NCBI GenBank assembly: GCA_049115715.1
Contig: JAGDZQ010000025.1
Coordinates: 124,001-188,000 of the forward strand
Length of the DNA stretch: 64,000 nucleotides
Direction of reading: 5' to 3'
Source: JAMZMI01 sp049115715
GTDB taxonomy: Bacteria > Bacteroidota > Bacteroidia > Cytophagales > Cyclobacteriaceae
This document shows positions 33,886 through 42,654 of this stretch, piece by piece (position 1 is the stretch's first letter; every line of letters begins with the position of its first letter). Under the pieces are notes generated by a model. That model was not told the origin of the DNA and made no database searches. It saw only the letters and a list, made by a program, of their open reading frames with translations. The position numbers were made by a program, and so were the translations under genes.

Positions 33886-34137
33886 ATGGATGCGAAAGTG
33901 ACTATGAGTTTTGATCAGGAGGTAATTTCAAAAGCAAAAGCTTACGCTGAAGCGAACAACATCAGTTTGTCTAGGCTTACAGAGTTTCTATACCGCAGAA
34001 TCACAGAAAATCGATACCTCGAGCTAGAAGATCTCCCGATATCTGATTGGGTAGGAATGGTCGCCGATGGAGATATAGAATACAAAAAACGATCAAGATC
34101 TGATTCCAAAAAAGAGTATTTCGACTCAAAAAAATGA
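33886..34137 (+). CDS. DUF6364-like antitoxin of a PIN toxin-antitoxin pair
   Basis: This 83-aa protein begins with a ribbon-like strand (KVTMSFDQEVISKAKAYA) and then the helices SLSRLTEFLYRRITEN, matching the DUF6364 (ribbon-helix-helix-like) antitoxin pattern, and ends in a charged, probably flexible tail that would bind the toxin. It overlaps the PIN-domain gene by 4 bases (ATGA). It likely binds DNA to repress its own operon and neutralises the toxin. Confidence 0.85.
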   Translation: MDAKVTMSFDQEVISKAKAYAEANNISLSRLTEFLYRRITENRYLELEDLPISDWVGMVADGDIEYKKRSRSDSKKEYFDSKK

Positions 34138-34556
34138 AGCTATTCATTGATGCCAATGTGCTGATAGCTGTACTCAACAAGGAATACCCCCTTTTTACCT
34201 ATGCCGCTAAAATCTTGAGTTTGAGTGATAGGAAAGGATTTGAATTGGTTACCTCCCCTGTATGCATTGCAATTGCTTTCTACTTTTCAAGTAAAAAAAG
34301 TGGTGAGGTTCTGGCAAAGAAGAAAATCCGCACACTACTTTCTCACATTGGGACTGCCACAGTTGATCACGAATGTACAACTCAAGCCGTAGAAGACGAA
34401 CAAGCACATGATCTGGAGGATGGAATTCAATACTATAGCGCGCTTAAATACGGTTGCGACCACATTATCACAGAAAATGTAGAGGACTTTTATTTCAGCG
34501 AAATCAAAGTCAACAGATGCGATGAATTTCTAAAATATGAGTTGCCTGATATTTAG
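34134..34556 (+). CDS. PIN-domain ribonuclease toxin
   Basis: This 140-aa protein is a PIN domain: first acidic residue Asp6 in LFIDANVLI, central acids in AHDLEDGIQYYSAL and a last acid in ITENVEDF, the four-acid Mg-binding pattern of VapC-like RNases. It is coupled by 4-base overlap to the antitoxin gene, so this is a type II toxin-antitoxin unit. The RNA target is unknown. The pair sits between typA and a desaturase gene. Confidence 0.88.
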   Translation: MKLFIDANVLIAVLNKEYPLFTYAAKILSLSDRKGFELVTSPVCIAIAFYFSSKKSGEVLAKKKIRTLLSHIGTATVDHECTTQAVEDEQAHDLEDGIQYYSALKYGCDHIITENVEDFYFSEIKVNRCDEFLKYELPDI

Positions 34557-34619
34557 AAATAGAGAAGAATATATTCCTTATTTAATCTCACAACACTAAT
34601 CTAAAAGTCCTTTGCTTCT

Positions 34620-34627
34620 TATCTTTG
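34620..34627 (+). promoter_or_regulatory. -7 box of the desaturase gene
   Basis: TATCTTTG matches TAnnTTTG, 39 bases before the ATG at 34667. It supports that start rather than the TTG at 34625, which lies inside the box. Confidence 0.5.
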
Positions 34628-34666
34628 TGGCTTGAATGGCACACGAATAACCCAAAACAATTGAGC

Positions 34667-35590
34667 ATGTCCACAGCATCAGAAGGCCCAAGAGTATTAA
34701 ATAAAGCTAAGCTAAAGACTGAGATAAGCTTCACCCTTGTACATCTGTTGCCGCTTGCGGCATTGTTCACAGGAGCTACTCTTTTTGACTGGATCGTCTG
34801 TATTGTTCTCTATGTAAGCAGAATGTTTTGGATCACAGGTGGCTATCATCGCTACTTTGCTCATCGATCTTACAAAACCTCACGGTGGTTTCAGTTTGTC
34901 ATTGCGTTTATGGCGCAGACTTCTGCTCAAAAAGGTGCGCTTTGGTGGGCGGGGCATCATAGAGTTCATCACCGTACAAGCGATACGTACGATGATCCTC
35001 ATTCTATGAAACATTACGGTTTTTGGTACTCACATGTGGGTTGGATTATAGGCCCGGATTATAAAACCACAGACTACAAGATCATAGGTGATTACGCTAA
35101 GTACCCTGAGCTTGTCTGGTTAAATAAGAATTATTTAGTTCCGCCTGTTATTCTGGCATTGACGGTAATGGCACTGGGAGGCATTGTGAATGGAGGAAGT
35201 ATTCTCACCATGTTTACAACTGCAGGATTCTCAACTCTTTTTATTGGTTTCTTCCTAAGTACTGTAGTACTCTACCACGGCACCTTCAGTATCAATTCGA
35301 TCATGCATAAGTTTGGGAAACAACGATATGAGTCAAACGATGAATCTAAAAACAATCTTATCCTTGCTCTCGTGACTTTAGGTGAAGGATGGCATAATAA
35401 TCATCACTACTATGAAGTAGCAGCTCGTCAGGGCTTCTTCTGGTGGGAAATAGACATTACTTACTATATACTCAGAACGTTTGCTTTTTTCGGGTTGATC
35501 TGGGATATGAAGGAGGTGCCTGATCACATCAAGTATTCTAAGAACAAGGAGGAGGCCAGAGAACTTGCTAAAAAAGCTAAAGCTGCCTAA
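34667..35590 (+). CDS. Acyl-CoA (fatty-acid) desaturase
   Basis: This 307-aa integral membrane di-iron enzyme inserts a double bond into fatty acyl chains, usually at delta-9. The three histidine boxes are HRYFAH, HRVHH and HNNHH (in GEGWHNNHHYYE), and hydrophobic segments lie between them as in the family. The start is the ATG at 34667, after a TAnnTTTG box; a TTG at 34625 would add 14 unlikely residues. It ends 3 bases before the stop of the converging 778-aa gene, with no terminator in between. Confidence 0.93.
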   Translation: MSTASEGPRVLNKAKLKTEISFTLVHLLPLAALFTGATLFDWIVCIVLYVSRMFWITGGYHRYFAHRSYKTSRWFQFVIAFMAQTSAQKGALWWAGHHRVHHRTSDTYDDPHSMKHYGFWYSHVGWIIGPDYKTTDYKIIGDYAKYPELVWLNKNYLVPPVILALTVMALGGIVNGGSILTMFTTAGFSTLFIGFFLSTVVLYHGTFSINSIMHKFGKQRYESNDESKNNLILALVTLGEGWHNNHHYYEVAARQGFFWWEIDITYYILRTFAFFGLIWDMKEVPDHIKYSKNKEEARELAKKAKAA

Positions 35591-35593
35591 GCA

Positions 35594-37930
35594 TTAAAGC
35601 CAATAGTCTTCATAGGGTTGCTCATTGTCCATATATGCGGCAACATTTTTTATCATTCCCTCATTCTTAGCATACACCGCTGTAGATAAATCATCTATAC
35701 TTAGTATTTCCCTTATTCTTCGTAATTTCTCATCGGCATTATCGGCAATTAAAGCTTTAATTTCTTTCACGAAACGGAGTGTTATATACCTTCCATATTC
35801 ATCGAAGGCTTTTTCTGTACTGTTGTTTTGAACGCCTTCTGCTACGCAACGTCTAACTGTCGTTTCTACGATTTTGAATTCATGATAATTGAAGCTCTGA
35901 TTTTGCGCATCGTATACATGATCAAATATTTTTTTCTCTCCATGGTATATTTTGTAGCGCATCCATGAGGCAAGTGGCCACTCTGGCGTCTCATTGTCAT
36001 ACAAATAGGCTGTTATTTTGGCATTTAATCCACTATAGTTTCCTGTCCGCTGACCCGTTTCAATCGCTAATTGTTCCGTGTTACAATGCTTACTTCCACT
36101 GACAAAGTTTTCATATGTCTCTGACCCTCCATCGCCATGCCCGTAAAGGTGACACCACTCTTGATCTGTCACGATGCGCTGAATACCATATTGATCAGGA
36201 ATCACATTGTCTTGCATCATCAAGTTCTGATGAAGTGATTTTTCTCTAATCAACTTATTGGTAAAATCTGTGGCGCTGAATTTTAAACCTCTTGCATCAT
36301 AAAATCGGTCTAGAAAAAGCGCTTCACCCATTTTCTTACCAGCATCTTCCCTCTTTCTTGTATTCCCATGCTTGAGTGGGAGCCCTGTTTTCTTGGTATC
36401 TGTTTTTCCCAGTAACCACTTTATCCAACTGGCAGATGGTACTTCATAGGTATCATCTCCTTTTTGTTCTTTTCTGTTTAGGAATTGAAAGTCCTTGAAA
36501 AAGCCATCCTTCTTTTTATATCTCCGATAAAGCACTTCAGGAATACTAGGCTGAGCTGGGTCAATGTCATGCGGCTTATTGCGCCTTTTATCAACTCTTA
36601 GATACTTTTTGGAATACAGAACTTCACTCCCATAAAGTATAGCAGCCTTTGTTTTGGTATGACCATAGATGCCCTTGTCCCAAGGTACATTAACCAATGA
36701 AAAACCGTCTTTCACTAAATCAGAAAAAGAGATTTGATGGTTATCGATATCCAATCCAATTGCAACACCCAACACAAGATTTCCCATCCACTTGTATTCT
36801 ACTTCTGTAACTGGGTCTGAACGCATGGCTCCACCGCCCCAGACATTGGTTTTCAAGGATGGTTTATGTGAAATATCTATAAAACCTCCCAGAGCACCTC
36901 CATCATCAAAATAGTAATAGAGTGTTCGATCATCTATCGCAGAATTCACAAGAGCTAGTATTTCCTTGACAAGTCGAGATATGTTTAATGTCACTATCTC
37001 ATCCAAATTGGCATCAAAAAAACTCTTAATGTGGTCTTCAAATGCATCCCTAAGTCCTAATTCAAGTAGAGAGCCAGAGATTTGACTAGAGAACTCAATA
37101 ACACGCGTGCCGTCAGCGGCATTTGTCAGATCAGCTCCATTTAATTTGATTATTTCATCAACAACACCTGCTCCATCAAAATTCCGATCAATGCCCTCTC
37201 CCTGAAAATCCAAGATTTTAAACTCATCAAATTCATCAACGGAAACCTCAATCCCTATTTTAAACTGATTTCGTAGCTGTGCCGTACCATCCCAGAAAAG
37301 ATCAGGGTCAATCTCATCTACAAGTAATAATCGAGCCTCTGGGTTAATAAGGAGGTAAAAGTCTCCTCTGTCTTTCACAAAATAATAAGGAGCCATCAGA
37401 GGTTGGAAGAAATGCCCTAAACCATTTATTGCTAGAGGTTTCTTTCTAAAATCAGATGGGTGAACAGGTATCAGCGTATTGGTATTATCCTTTAAAACAG
37501 TTCCGTTTCTAGAAAGGTGTTGGGTATAGCTATTAACGATTTCTGTATTTCCATCCACCAAACTACCGTTTTGCGATTCACCTGCAATTGGATTACAGGG
37601 AGCAAATGCAGTCAGCAATCGCGCGATTTCCACACTATTATCAGGCGGAGTATCCTGACTTACGATTCCTCCACCGGTATGATAAAAGGAAAATCTGATA
37701 TTTTTAAAGCCCGCAATCACTTCTTTTTTTATCCTATTGACAATCAGCTCTCCTATAGAAATAATCCAACTATGATCTTCAAATTTGCAATAGATTTGAC
37801 CATTTGGAAGGTTTTCAAAAGTCAAACTTACTTCGTGATCAAAAGTATAGGCTTCTCTAAATATCCCTTCCAGAGCTTCTTGATAAAATGCTCCTCTATC
37901 AGTGATATAAGAATTATAATCCAATGCCAT
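35594..37930 (-). CDS. Large protein with C-terminal HNH/NUC1-like nuclease-type motif (778 aa)
   Basis: This is a paralogue of the 767-aa protein two genes upstream. No signal peptide or membrane helix is seen. The middle has a Gly-rich motif GGGAMRSD at about 363-370, shared with the paralogue, then a basic stretch with KREDAG (from about 524). The C-terminal domain has Trp592-Cys593-His594 in CHLYGHGDGG and Asn608 in NFVSGSKHCNTEQLAIE, with His598, Asn617, Glu619 and Glu624 nearby. The order H-L-x-(G)-H-x-x-G-G...N...N-x-E resembles beta-beta-alpha-metal (HNH/DNA-RNA non-specific) nucleases, so a toxin-like nuclease is possible. This is inference, as no named family is recognised. It is the last of three leftward genes, 11 bases after the 749-aa gene. 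Confidence 0.75.
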   Translation of the reverse strand: MALDYNSYITDRGAFYQEALEGIFREAYTFDHEVSLTFENLPNGQIYCKFEDHSWIISIGELIVNRIKKEVIAGFKNIRFSFYHTGGGIVSQDTPPDNSVEIARLLTAFAPCNPIAGESQNGSLVDGNTEIVNSYTQHLSRNGTVLKDNTNTLIPVHPSDFRKKPLAINGLGHFFQPLMAPYYFVKDRGDFYLLINPEARLLLVDEIDPDLFWDGTAQLRNQFKIGIEVSVDEFDEFKILDFQGEGIDRNFDGAGVVDEIIKLNGADLTNAADGTRVIEFSSQISGSLLELGLRDAFEDHIKSFFDANLDEIVTLNISRLVKEILALVNSAIDDRTLYYYFDDGGALGGFIDISHKPSLKTNVWGGGAMRSDPVTEVEYKWMGNLVLGVAIGLDIDNHQISFSDLVKDGFSLVNVPWDKGIYGHTKTKAAILYGSEVLYSKKYLRVDKRRNKPHDIDPAQPSIPEVLYRRYKKKDGFFKDFQFLNRKEQKGDDTYEVPSASWIKWLLGKTDTKKTGLPLKHGNTRKREDAGKKMGEALFLDRFYDARGLKFSATDFTNKLIREKSLHQNLMMQDNVIPDQYGIQRIVTDQEWCHLYGHGDGGSETYENFVSGSKHCNTEQLAIETGQRTGNYSGLNAKITAYLYDNETPEWPLASWMRYKIYHGEKKIFDHVYDAQNQSFNYHEFKIVETTVRRCVAEGVQNNSTEKAFDEYGRYITLRFVKEIKALIADNADEKLRRIREILSIDDLSTAVYAKNEGMIKNVAAYMDNEQPYEDYWL

Positions 37931-37941
37931 GATCTTAATTA

Positions 37942-40191
37942 TTAAGCAGCAGGTATGGGCTCTGGTATTTTAGGTAGCTTCTCCATGGTGACTTTCGTTG
38001 GTAGCACTAGGAAATCATCTCCTAGCGATATCTTCCCTGAAGCAGTGACTTTCCAAAGTGCTTCTGCAGCTGGCTTGCTGTAATCAAGGGTGAAGGTGCT
38101 TACCTCCACTCCTCCTATACCGTCTATTCCAAGGCTAATACTAGTAGCCACCTCCACCGAATAAGTTGTTGCAATCGTGTCGATAGAAATGCCTACAGAA
38201 TAAATCTCAGCCGTGATAATATCCTTAGGAAGATCAAGTGATTCTCCCGGAATCAGATCGTTAATCAAACCGACAAAATCAAGTGTGCCATCTGCCTCGA
38301 ATTGGCCATCTATCAACCATCCCTTCGTTTCCTTGTTGGTTGCTTCATCTATCTTGGTATTATTGGAGATTCTAACCGTGAGACTGTACTTCTCAGCTAG
38401 TGTTACCGTCCCGAAAAAGGTATAATCAAGGGCATGTTCCGCAGGCGTAGTGCCTGTGGCTGCCACCACCTGCTTGCGGTCCACATCTATTCCCACATTA
38501 GATATGGATAGCTTGGGTAGTGGCCCCAGCTCAAAATCCCAAGGACTAGCCGAAACGCCACTGATTGAAAACTCTTTAGTGGAAGGAACGATAGAAAATG
38601 CAATGTCTCTAAAATCAAAATCAATAGGCACATCCACATCTACTCCTACTATGGAGAAGAACTCTTCGACAATCTCAGAAAAGTTCAAATAGGGAATAAC
38701 ACCCTCAATCCTTAGTGTCTCTTCTATGAAAACAGTTACGCGAGTGTCCCATCCTGCGAAATCCAAAATACCTGCAATTACTCCCGAGAAGTTCCCCGTG
38801 GCGTATTCCAGATCAATCGTTATTTCTTTTAATATATAAGGCTTCTCTGCTATGGTAAACAGTTCCCAATTTGCAGCTATAAGCATCTCCAACTCAAATG
38901 ACTTGTTTCTTGGCTGAGCGGTGAGCTCAATATCCATGATTTGGAGTTTTTTGAGCGGGGCAAGTGGCCCTACTGTCATCCCAATCTTCTCAAGCGCTCC
39001 ACCTACATTGAGGCTCGTTCCCGGCCTGAGATCTCCGAATACGATAAACTCTGGAAACTGAGCTTGCATGAATATGGATGCATCGCCTATTAGCATGTCA
39101 CCGGACATCAAGAAGGTGGTCTTCCGGGTTTGACTAAATGGATCTACAATCGCCCAGCGCAGCAAAAGGTTCTCTATACCGAAAACTCCTTGTATAATCT
39201 CCCAAGAACCCGTAGAACTGACATCAACTACTACCGAAGTTACTTTCTTTGTTTTCATCGAGTAGACCAGCTGAAAGTTGGTCAATGAAAGACTTCCAAA
39301 ACCTGCCAATGGGGCAGGTAGTTGTTTCACGGGGTTTTCCTTACCAAATAAAGAGGCTAGCTCTCCCAGGTTGGCAAGGCTTAGTTCCTCAAAGTCACTC
39401 AATATTCTTATGTCTCCAGAAGAAGTATCGACTTGCAATCTGGAAGCTGCTTTGATATTCCCAAGTTTTAAATCTGATTGAAACTCGGCGTAAAAAGAGG
39501 TTCCTGAGTTTTGTTTTGTCCCCTCAAACAGGATAAGCTTAGGCGAAACTTTCAGAGGGCCAAGTTCAAATTCCTTTTCCAGCTTGGCAGCAAAGAAAAA
39601 GCTCTTCGATAGTGAAGATGACTGAATCCCCATTATAGAGGATAAATTGCTGCTCCCGATAAAGCTCTGAACAGGTGCCAGCTCGGATGGCACTTCTACT
39701 TCGGATTGAATGTTGACTCCAGCTCGGAGGGTCGGCAGAAACTCCTTTTCTATTCCATCTATTTCAATTGTATTGATGAAATCAACATCTTCCAGATGGG
39801 TCGTCGAAAGAACGGTCAAGAGCTTCTCTGGATGCTTATACTTGATGGGCAAAAAAGGTTCGGGGAGTGATGAAAAGAGTTGGTCTTTTACGTCTATGAC
39901 TAAAAAGGAATGGATTCGATATTCTCCAACTGCAAGTTCATACTTTTCGAAGAAGTATATTTCAATAGCAAGACCGTTTAAGCCAAATATGCTCCCACTA
40001 GTTCCACTTAGTTTCACATAGTCTTCTAATAGATTCCTATCATTCAAACTGATTACAATTTCCTTGGAGTTAAAGTTTTTCTCCCAAAAAGAGACAATCG
40101 ACTTTCCATCAAAGAAAACCTCATCAAGTTTCAATGAAGATGCCTCTGGGCTTATTTTCTTTTTTAAATCAGATAGACGTTGGATGCTCAT
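37942..40191 (-). CDS. Large beta-rich DUF6603-like protein (749 aa)
   Basis: This protein has no signal peptide and consists mainly of repeated amphipathic strands with Gly, Leu and Asp (for example FGSLSLTNFQLVYSMKTKK, FSGVIAGILDFAGWDT, GLINDLIPGESLDLP). Composition and style match the giant proteins of the rightward gene group and, from memory, the DUF6603 family of large bacterial proteins. There are no catalytic motifs. It lies between the two nuclease-like paralogues, 34 bases after one and 11 before the other, so it is probably a shared partner or carrier for them. The family link needs a profile search. Confidence 0.7.
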   Translation of the reverse strand: MSIQRLSDLKKKISPEASSLKLDEVFFDGKSIVSFWEKNFNSKEIVISLNDRNLLEDYVKLSGTSGSIFGLNGLAIEIYFFEKYELAVGEYRIHSFLVIDVKDQLFSSLPEPFLPIKYKHPEKLLTVLSTTHLEDVDFINTIEIDGIEKEFLPTLRAGVNIQSEVEVPSELAPVQSFIGSSNLSSIMGIQSSSLSKSFFFAAKLEKEFELGPLKVSPKLILFEGTKQNSGTSFYAEFQSDLKLGNIKAASRLQVDTSSGDIRILSDFEELSLANLGELASLFGKENPVKQLPAPLAGFGSLSLTNFQLVYSMKTKKVTSVVVDVSSTGSWEIIQGVFGIENLLLRWAIVDPFSQTRKTTFLMSGDMLIGDASIFMQAQFPEFIVFGDLRPGTSLNVGGALEKIGMTVGPLAPLKKLQIMDIELTAQPRNKSFELEMLIAANWELFTIAEKPYILKEITIDLEYATGNFSGVIAGILDFAGWDTRVTVFIEETLRIEGVIPYLNFSEIVEEFFSIVGVDVDVPIDFDFRDIAFSIVPSTKEFSISGVSASPWDFELGPLPKLSISNVGIDVDRKQVVAATGTTPAEHALDYTFFGTVTLAEKYSLTVRISNNTKIDEATNKETKGWLIDGQFEADGTLDFVGLINDLIPGESLDLPKDIITAEIYSVGISIDTIATTYSVEVATSISLGIDGIGGVEVSTFTLDYSKPAAEALWKVTASGKISLGDDFLVLPTKVTMEKLPKIPEPIPAA

Positions 40192-40225
40192 AGCGTTAAG
40201 TAATTAGGTGGTGAATTTTAAAAAT

Positions 40226-42529
40226 CTAAACGTTAAAAAAAGGCCCGCTATGAATACGCATCCTGCTCCCAATCACGCCCATAACCTGAATCTCAAATTT
40301 GTATTTTAACTCTTTGTGATCTTCTTTTCCTATCAATGCTTTAATTATGGCAATGTCATCTTCGTCATCCATTTCAGTAAGTTTAACCTGCAACTTCATA
40401 TTCATATCTTCTTCAAATCCATCATAAGTTGCATTTACCTGAGCAATTGCCCTTCTCACAGTATTGGATAGAATTTTGTATTCATTGTAGTCAAAACTTT
40501 GACTTTGAGCATCATAAATGTGATCAAGCACTTTTATTTTCCCGTTGAGATCATAATTAACAAGAGGACTATCGTCTGGTATATCTACATCTGACACATC
40601 ATAATAAATTTTATACCTCATCCAAGAAGCAAGTGGCCAATCTTCATCTGCATCCTCGGTATACAAATAGGCCGTCACCTTAGCAGTGAGGTCATCAGGT
40701 TTATTGGTTCTTTGGCCAGACTCAATAGCCAATTGTTCAGTATTACAATGCTTACTACCGCTTACAAAATTCCGATAAACTTCAGATCCTCCATCACCGT
40801 GTCCGTACAAATGACACCATTCTTGATCCGTCAACACCTTACCATCAGCACCTATATTTTCTTTCATTGCCGCCTTGAAAGGGTCTTCTGCAATCAATTT
40901 ATTCGAAAAGTCTGTCGCTCCTATTTTTGAACCGTTGGCATCTGGAAACTTTTTCTTGCGAAGTGCCTTTCCCATAACTTTCCCTGCATCCTCTCTTTTC
41001 GAAGCGTTCCCATGCTCAAGGGAAACACCGCTTGTAACAGTGGTACGAGGATCACTATTCCCTTTTTGCTTTTTGCGTACTCCTTTCCCTTTGTACCTTT
41101 GATCAGAAAGCTTGGGCAACCTTGGCACTATTGGCACAACCTCTCTGGGCTTATTCTTTTTGGAGATTCCTTCCTCTTCCAACTTAGGATTTTTTTTGAA
41201 TTTTTTAAAATAAATGATTTCACTAGACCCGAAAAGAAAGGTCTTGGCTTTTTCCTTTTCACCAAGCTTTCGAGGATTAGATTTTTTCCAAAATGGGACA
41301 TTTGTGGGATAAAAATCATTCTCCATAAGTTGAACGCTCATTCTTGCTGCTACACCAACTTCTGTTGATAAAATTTCATATTTATATCTTAAAGGCTTAA
41401 GTCCCAAAACTATTCCAAGAGCCAAGTTTCCAGACCAATAATATTCGATTTCATCTGGGTTATCTGACCGCATAGCCCCGCCTCCACCAAGACCTGATGT
41501 GGCAACACGAATTGGAGGGTAATCTATAAAGCTCTGCAGTTTTTTATTCTCATCAAAAAAATAATAAACCGTGTATTTATCCGCCAATGAATATATAAGA
41601 TCAATAATGTGCTCTGTCAAATCCTCCAATAGCGTTGCTTTATCAACCATCAGCGCATCATCCGCATCATCCTCTACAGGGACAAGAAGTTCTTCAATCT
41701 TTGCTCTAAGGTTTTCTGGAATTTTATTCTTAAAAGTGTAATTATTTCCTTCAGTATGAGTGATAATGTTTTGACCTGCTAGAAACTCAATCATTTTAGC
41801 CTGATTAACAACAACTCTACCTCCGTAGGTAAAAAGCTTTATATGTTCTTTCTTGACCTTAAGGTCATCTTTAATTGATTCTGTAGGCACATCCTCATCA
41901 TCAAAACTTACGATTCTATCAAGGTCGTGAGCATCTTCCATCAGGATTGGTGCTTTACTTGCATACAAATTATATGCACCTTCTGCATTGACCCTCCACT
42001 GAAAAGCCGACTTGTATTTGGTGAAAAATTCTCCAAGCGATGTTATTTGATCTACATCCGCTTGAGCTCTATTAGTAATTGGTTTGGTAGTGCGTTTACT
42101 ATTCCCGCCTAATTCTGGGCTAAATATGCTAAAAATTGCATTCAAATAATCCCCATCAGCGCTCCCTGATATAATATTAGATTGAATTCTTGAAACCTCT
42201 AATTCCAACTCTTCGTCACGATCACCGATTTTATAAGGAATAACATAGTGTAGATTATTTACACAATACCTTATGATTTCATCAGTTTGATTGCCAAGAT
42301 ATCTTCCATATTTTGGTGTTGCTTCTACCGCGTCATTTCTTTTGATTCTACAGTGAATTTCTACCTCCTCATTTGGTTCATCTGGAATAGCTGTCTCATC
42401 TAGCGTGTATTTATATTCAACTAAATCTTGTCCCGCTTGCTGCTTATGGTTTAAGGCCGGAATACTTTCCTTTGCAGCCTCAATTCTGTCAACCATACTG
42501 TTACCCGAGAGAAAACCAACTATATCCAT
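40226..42529 (-). CDS. Large protein with C-terminal HNH/NUC1-like nuclease-type motif (767 aa)
   Basis: This is the first gene of the leftward group. The N-terminal half differs strongly from the 778-aa paralogue, while GGGAMRSD (about 348-355), KREDAG (about 509) and the last 250 residues match it closely. The motif residues are Trp571, His573, His577, Asn587, Asn596, Glu598 and Glu603, spaced exactly as in the paralogue. Such conserved C-terminus plus variable N-terminus is typical of paralogous effectors; here the N-terminus would recognise the carrier or target. No export signal is seen. It diverges from the 1208-aa gene across 125 bases. Confidence 0.75.
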   Translation of the reverse strand: MDIVGFLSGNSMVDRIEAAKESIPALNHKQQAGQDLVEYKYTLDETAIPDEPNEEVEIHCRIKRNDAVEATPKYGRYLGNQTDEIIRYCVNNLHYVIPYKIGDRDEELELEVSRIQSNIISGSADGDYLNAIFSIFSPELGGNSKRTTKPITNRAQADVDQITSLGEFFTKYKSAFQWRVNAEGAYNLYASKAPILMEDAHDLDRIVSFDDEDVPTESIKDDLKVKKEHIKLFTYGGRVVVNQAKMIEFLAGQNIITHTEGNNYTFKNKIPENLRAKIEELLVPVEDDADDALMVDKATLLEDLTEHIIDLIYSLADKYTVYYFFDENKKLQSFIDYPPIRVATSGLGGGGAMRSDNPDEIEYYWSGNLALGIVLGLKPLRYKYEILSTEVGVAARMSVQLMENDFYPTNVPFWKKSNPRKLGEKEKAKTFLFGSSEIIYFKKFKKNPKLEEEGISKKNKPREVVPIVPRLPKLSDQRYKGKGVRKKQKGNSDPRTTVTSGVSLEHGNASKREDAGKVMGKALRKKKFPDANGSKIGATDFSNKLIAEDPFKAAMKENIGADGKVLTDQEWCHLYGHGDGGSEVYRNFVSGSKHCNTEQLAIESGQRTNKPDDLTAKVTAYLYTEDADEDWPLASWMRYKIYYDVSDVDIPDDSPLVNYDLNGKIKVLDHIYDAQSQSFDYNEYKILSNTVRRAIAQVNATYDGFEEDMNMKLQVKLTEMDDEDDIAIIKALIGKEDHKELKYKFEIQVMGVIGSRMRIHSGPFFNV

Positions 42530-42654
42530 TTCTAATTTTTAGTTCAATAAACCGTGATTTTTAAAGATATGAAAAATTATATTTAATAATTAACGTAAAC
42601 AACTATGAGATAAATAATAATATTTACTAATTTCATTTTTTCACCGAAAGCCAA
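42530..42654. promoter_or_regulatory. Shared divergent promoter region of the large-protein cassette
   Basis: This 125-base, very AT-rich gap separates the two divergent three-gene groups. On the minus strand TATCTTTA (revcomp of about 42564-42571) is a near match to TAnnTTTG. No clear -7 box was found for the rightward group. Joint control of both groups from here is likely. Confidence 0.4.

Noticed and set aside
33886..34556. Mobile-element origin of the toxin-antitoxin pair
   Set aside because: No flanking repeats, integrase or transposase remnants are seen; it may simply be an old chromosomal pair.
34625..34666. Desaturase start at TTG 34625
   Set aside because: It lies inside the TAnnTTTG promoter box and the ATG at 34667 gives a normal N-terminus.
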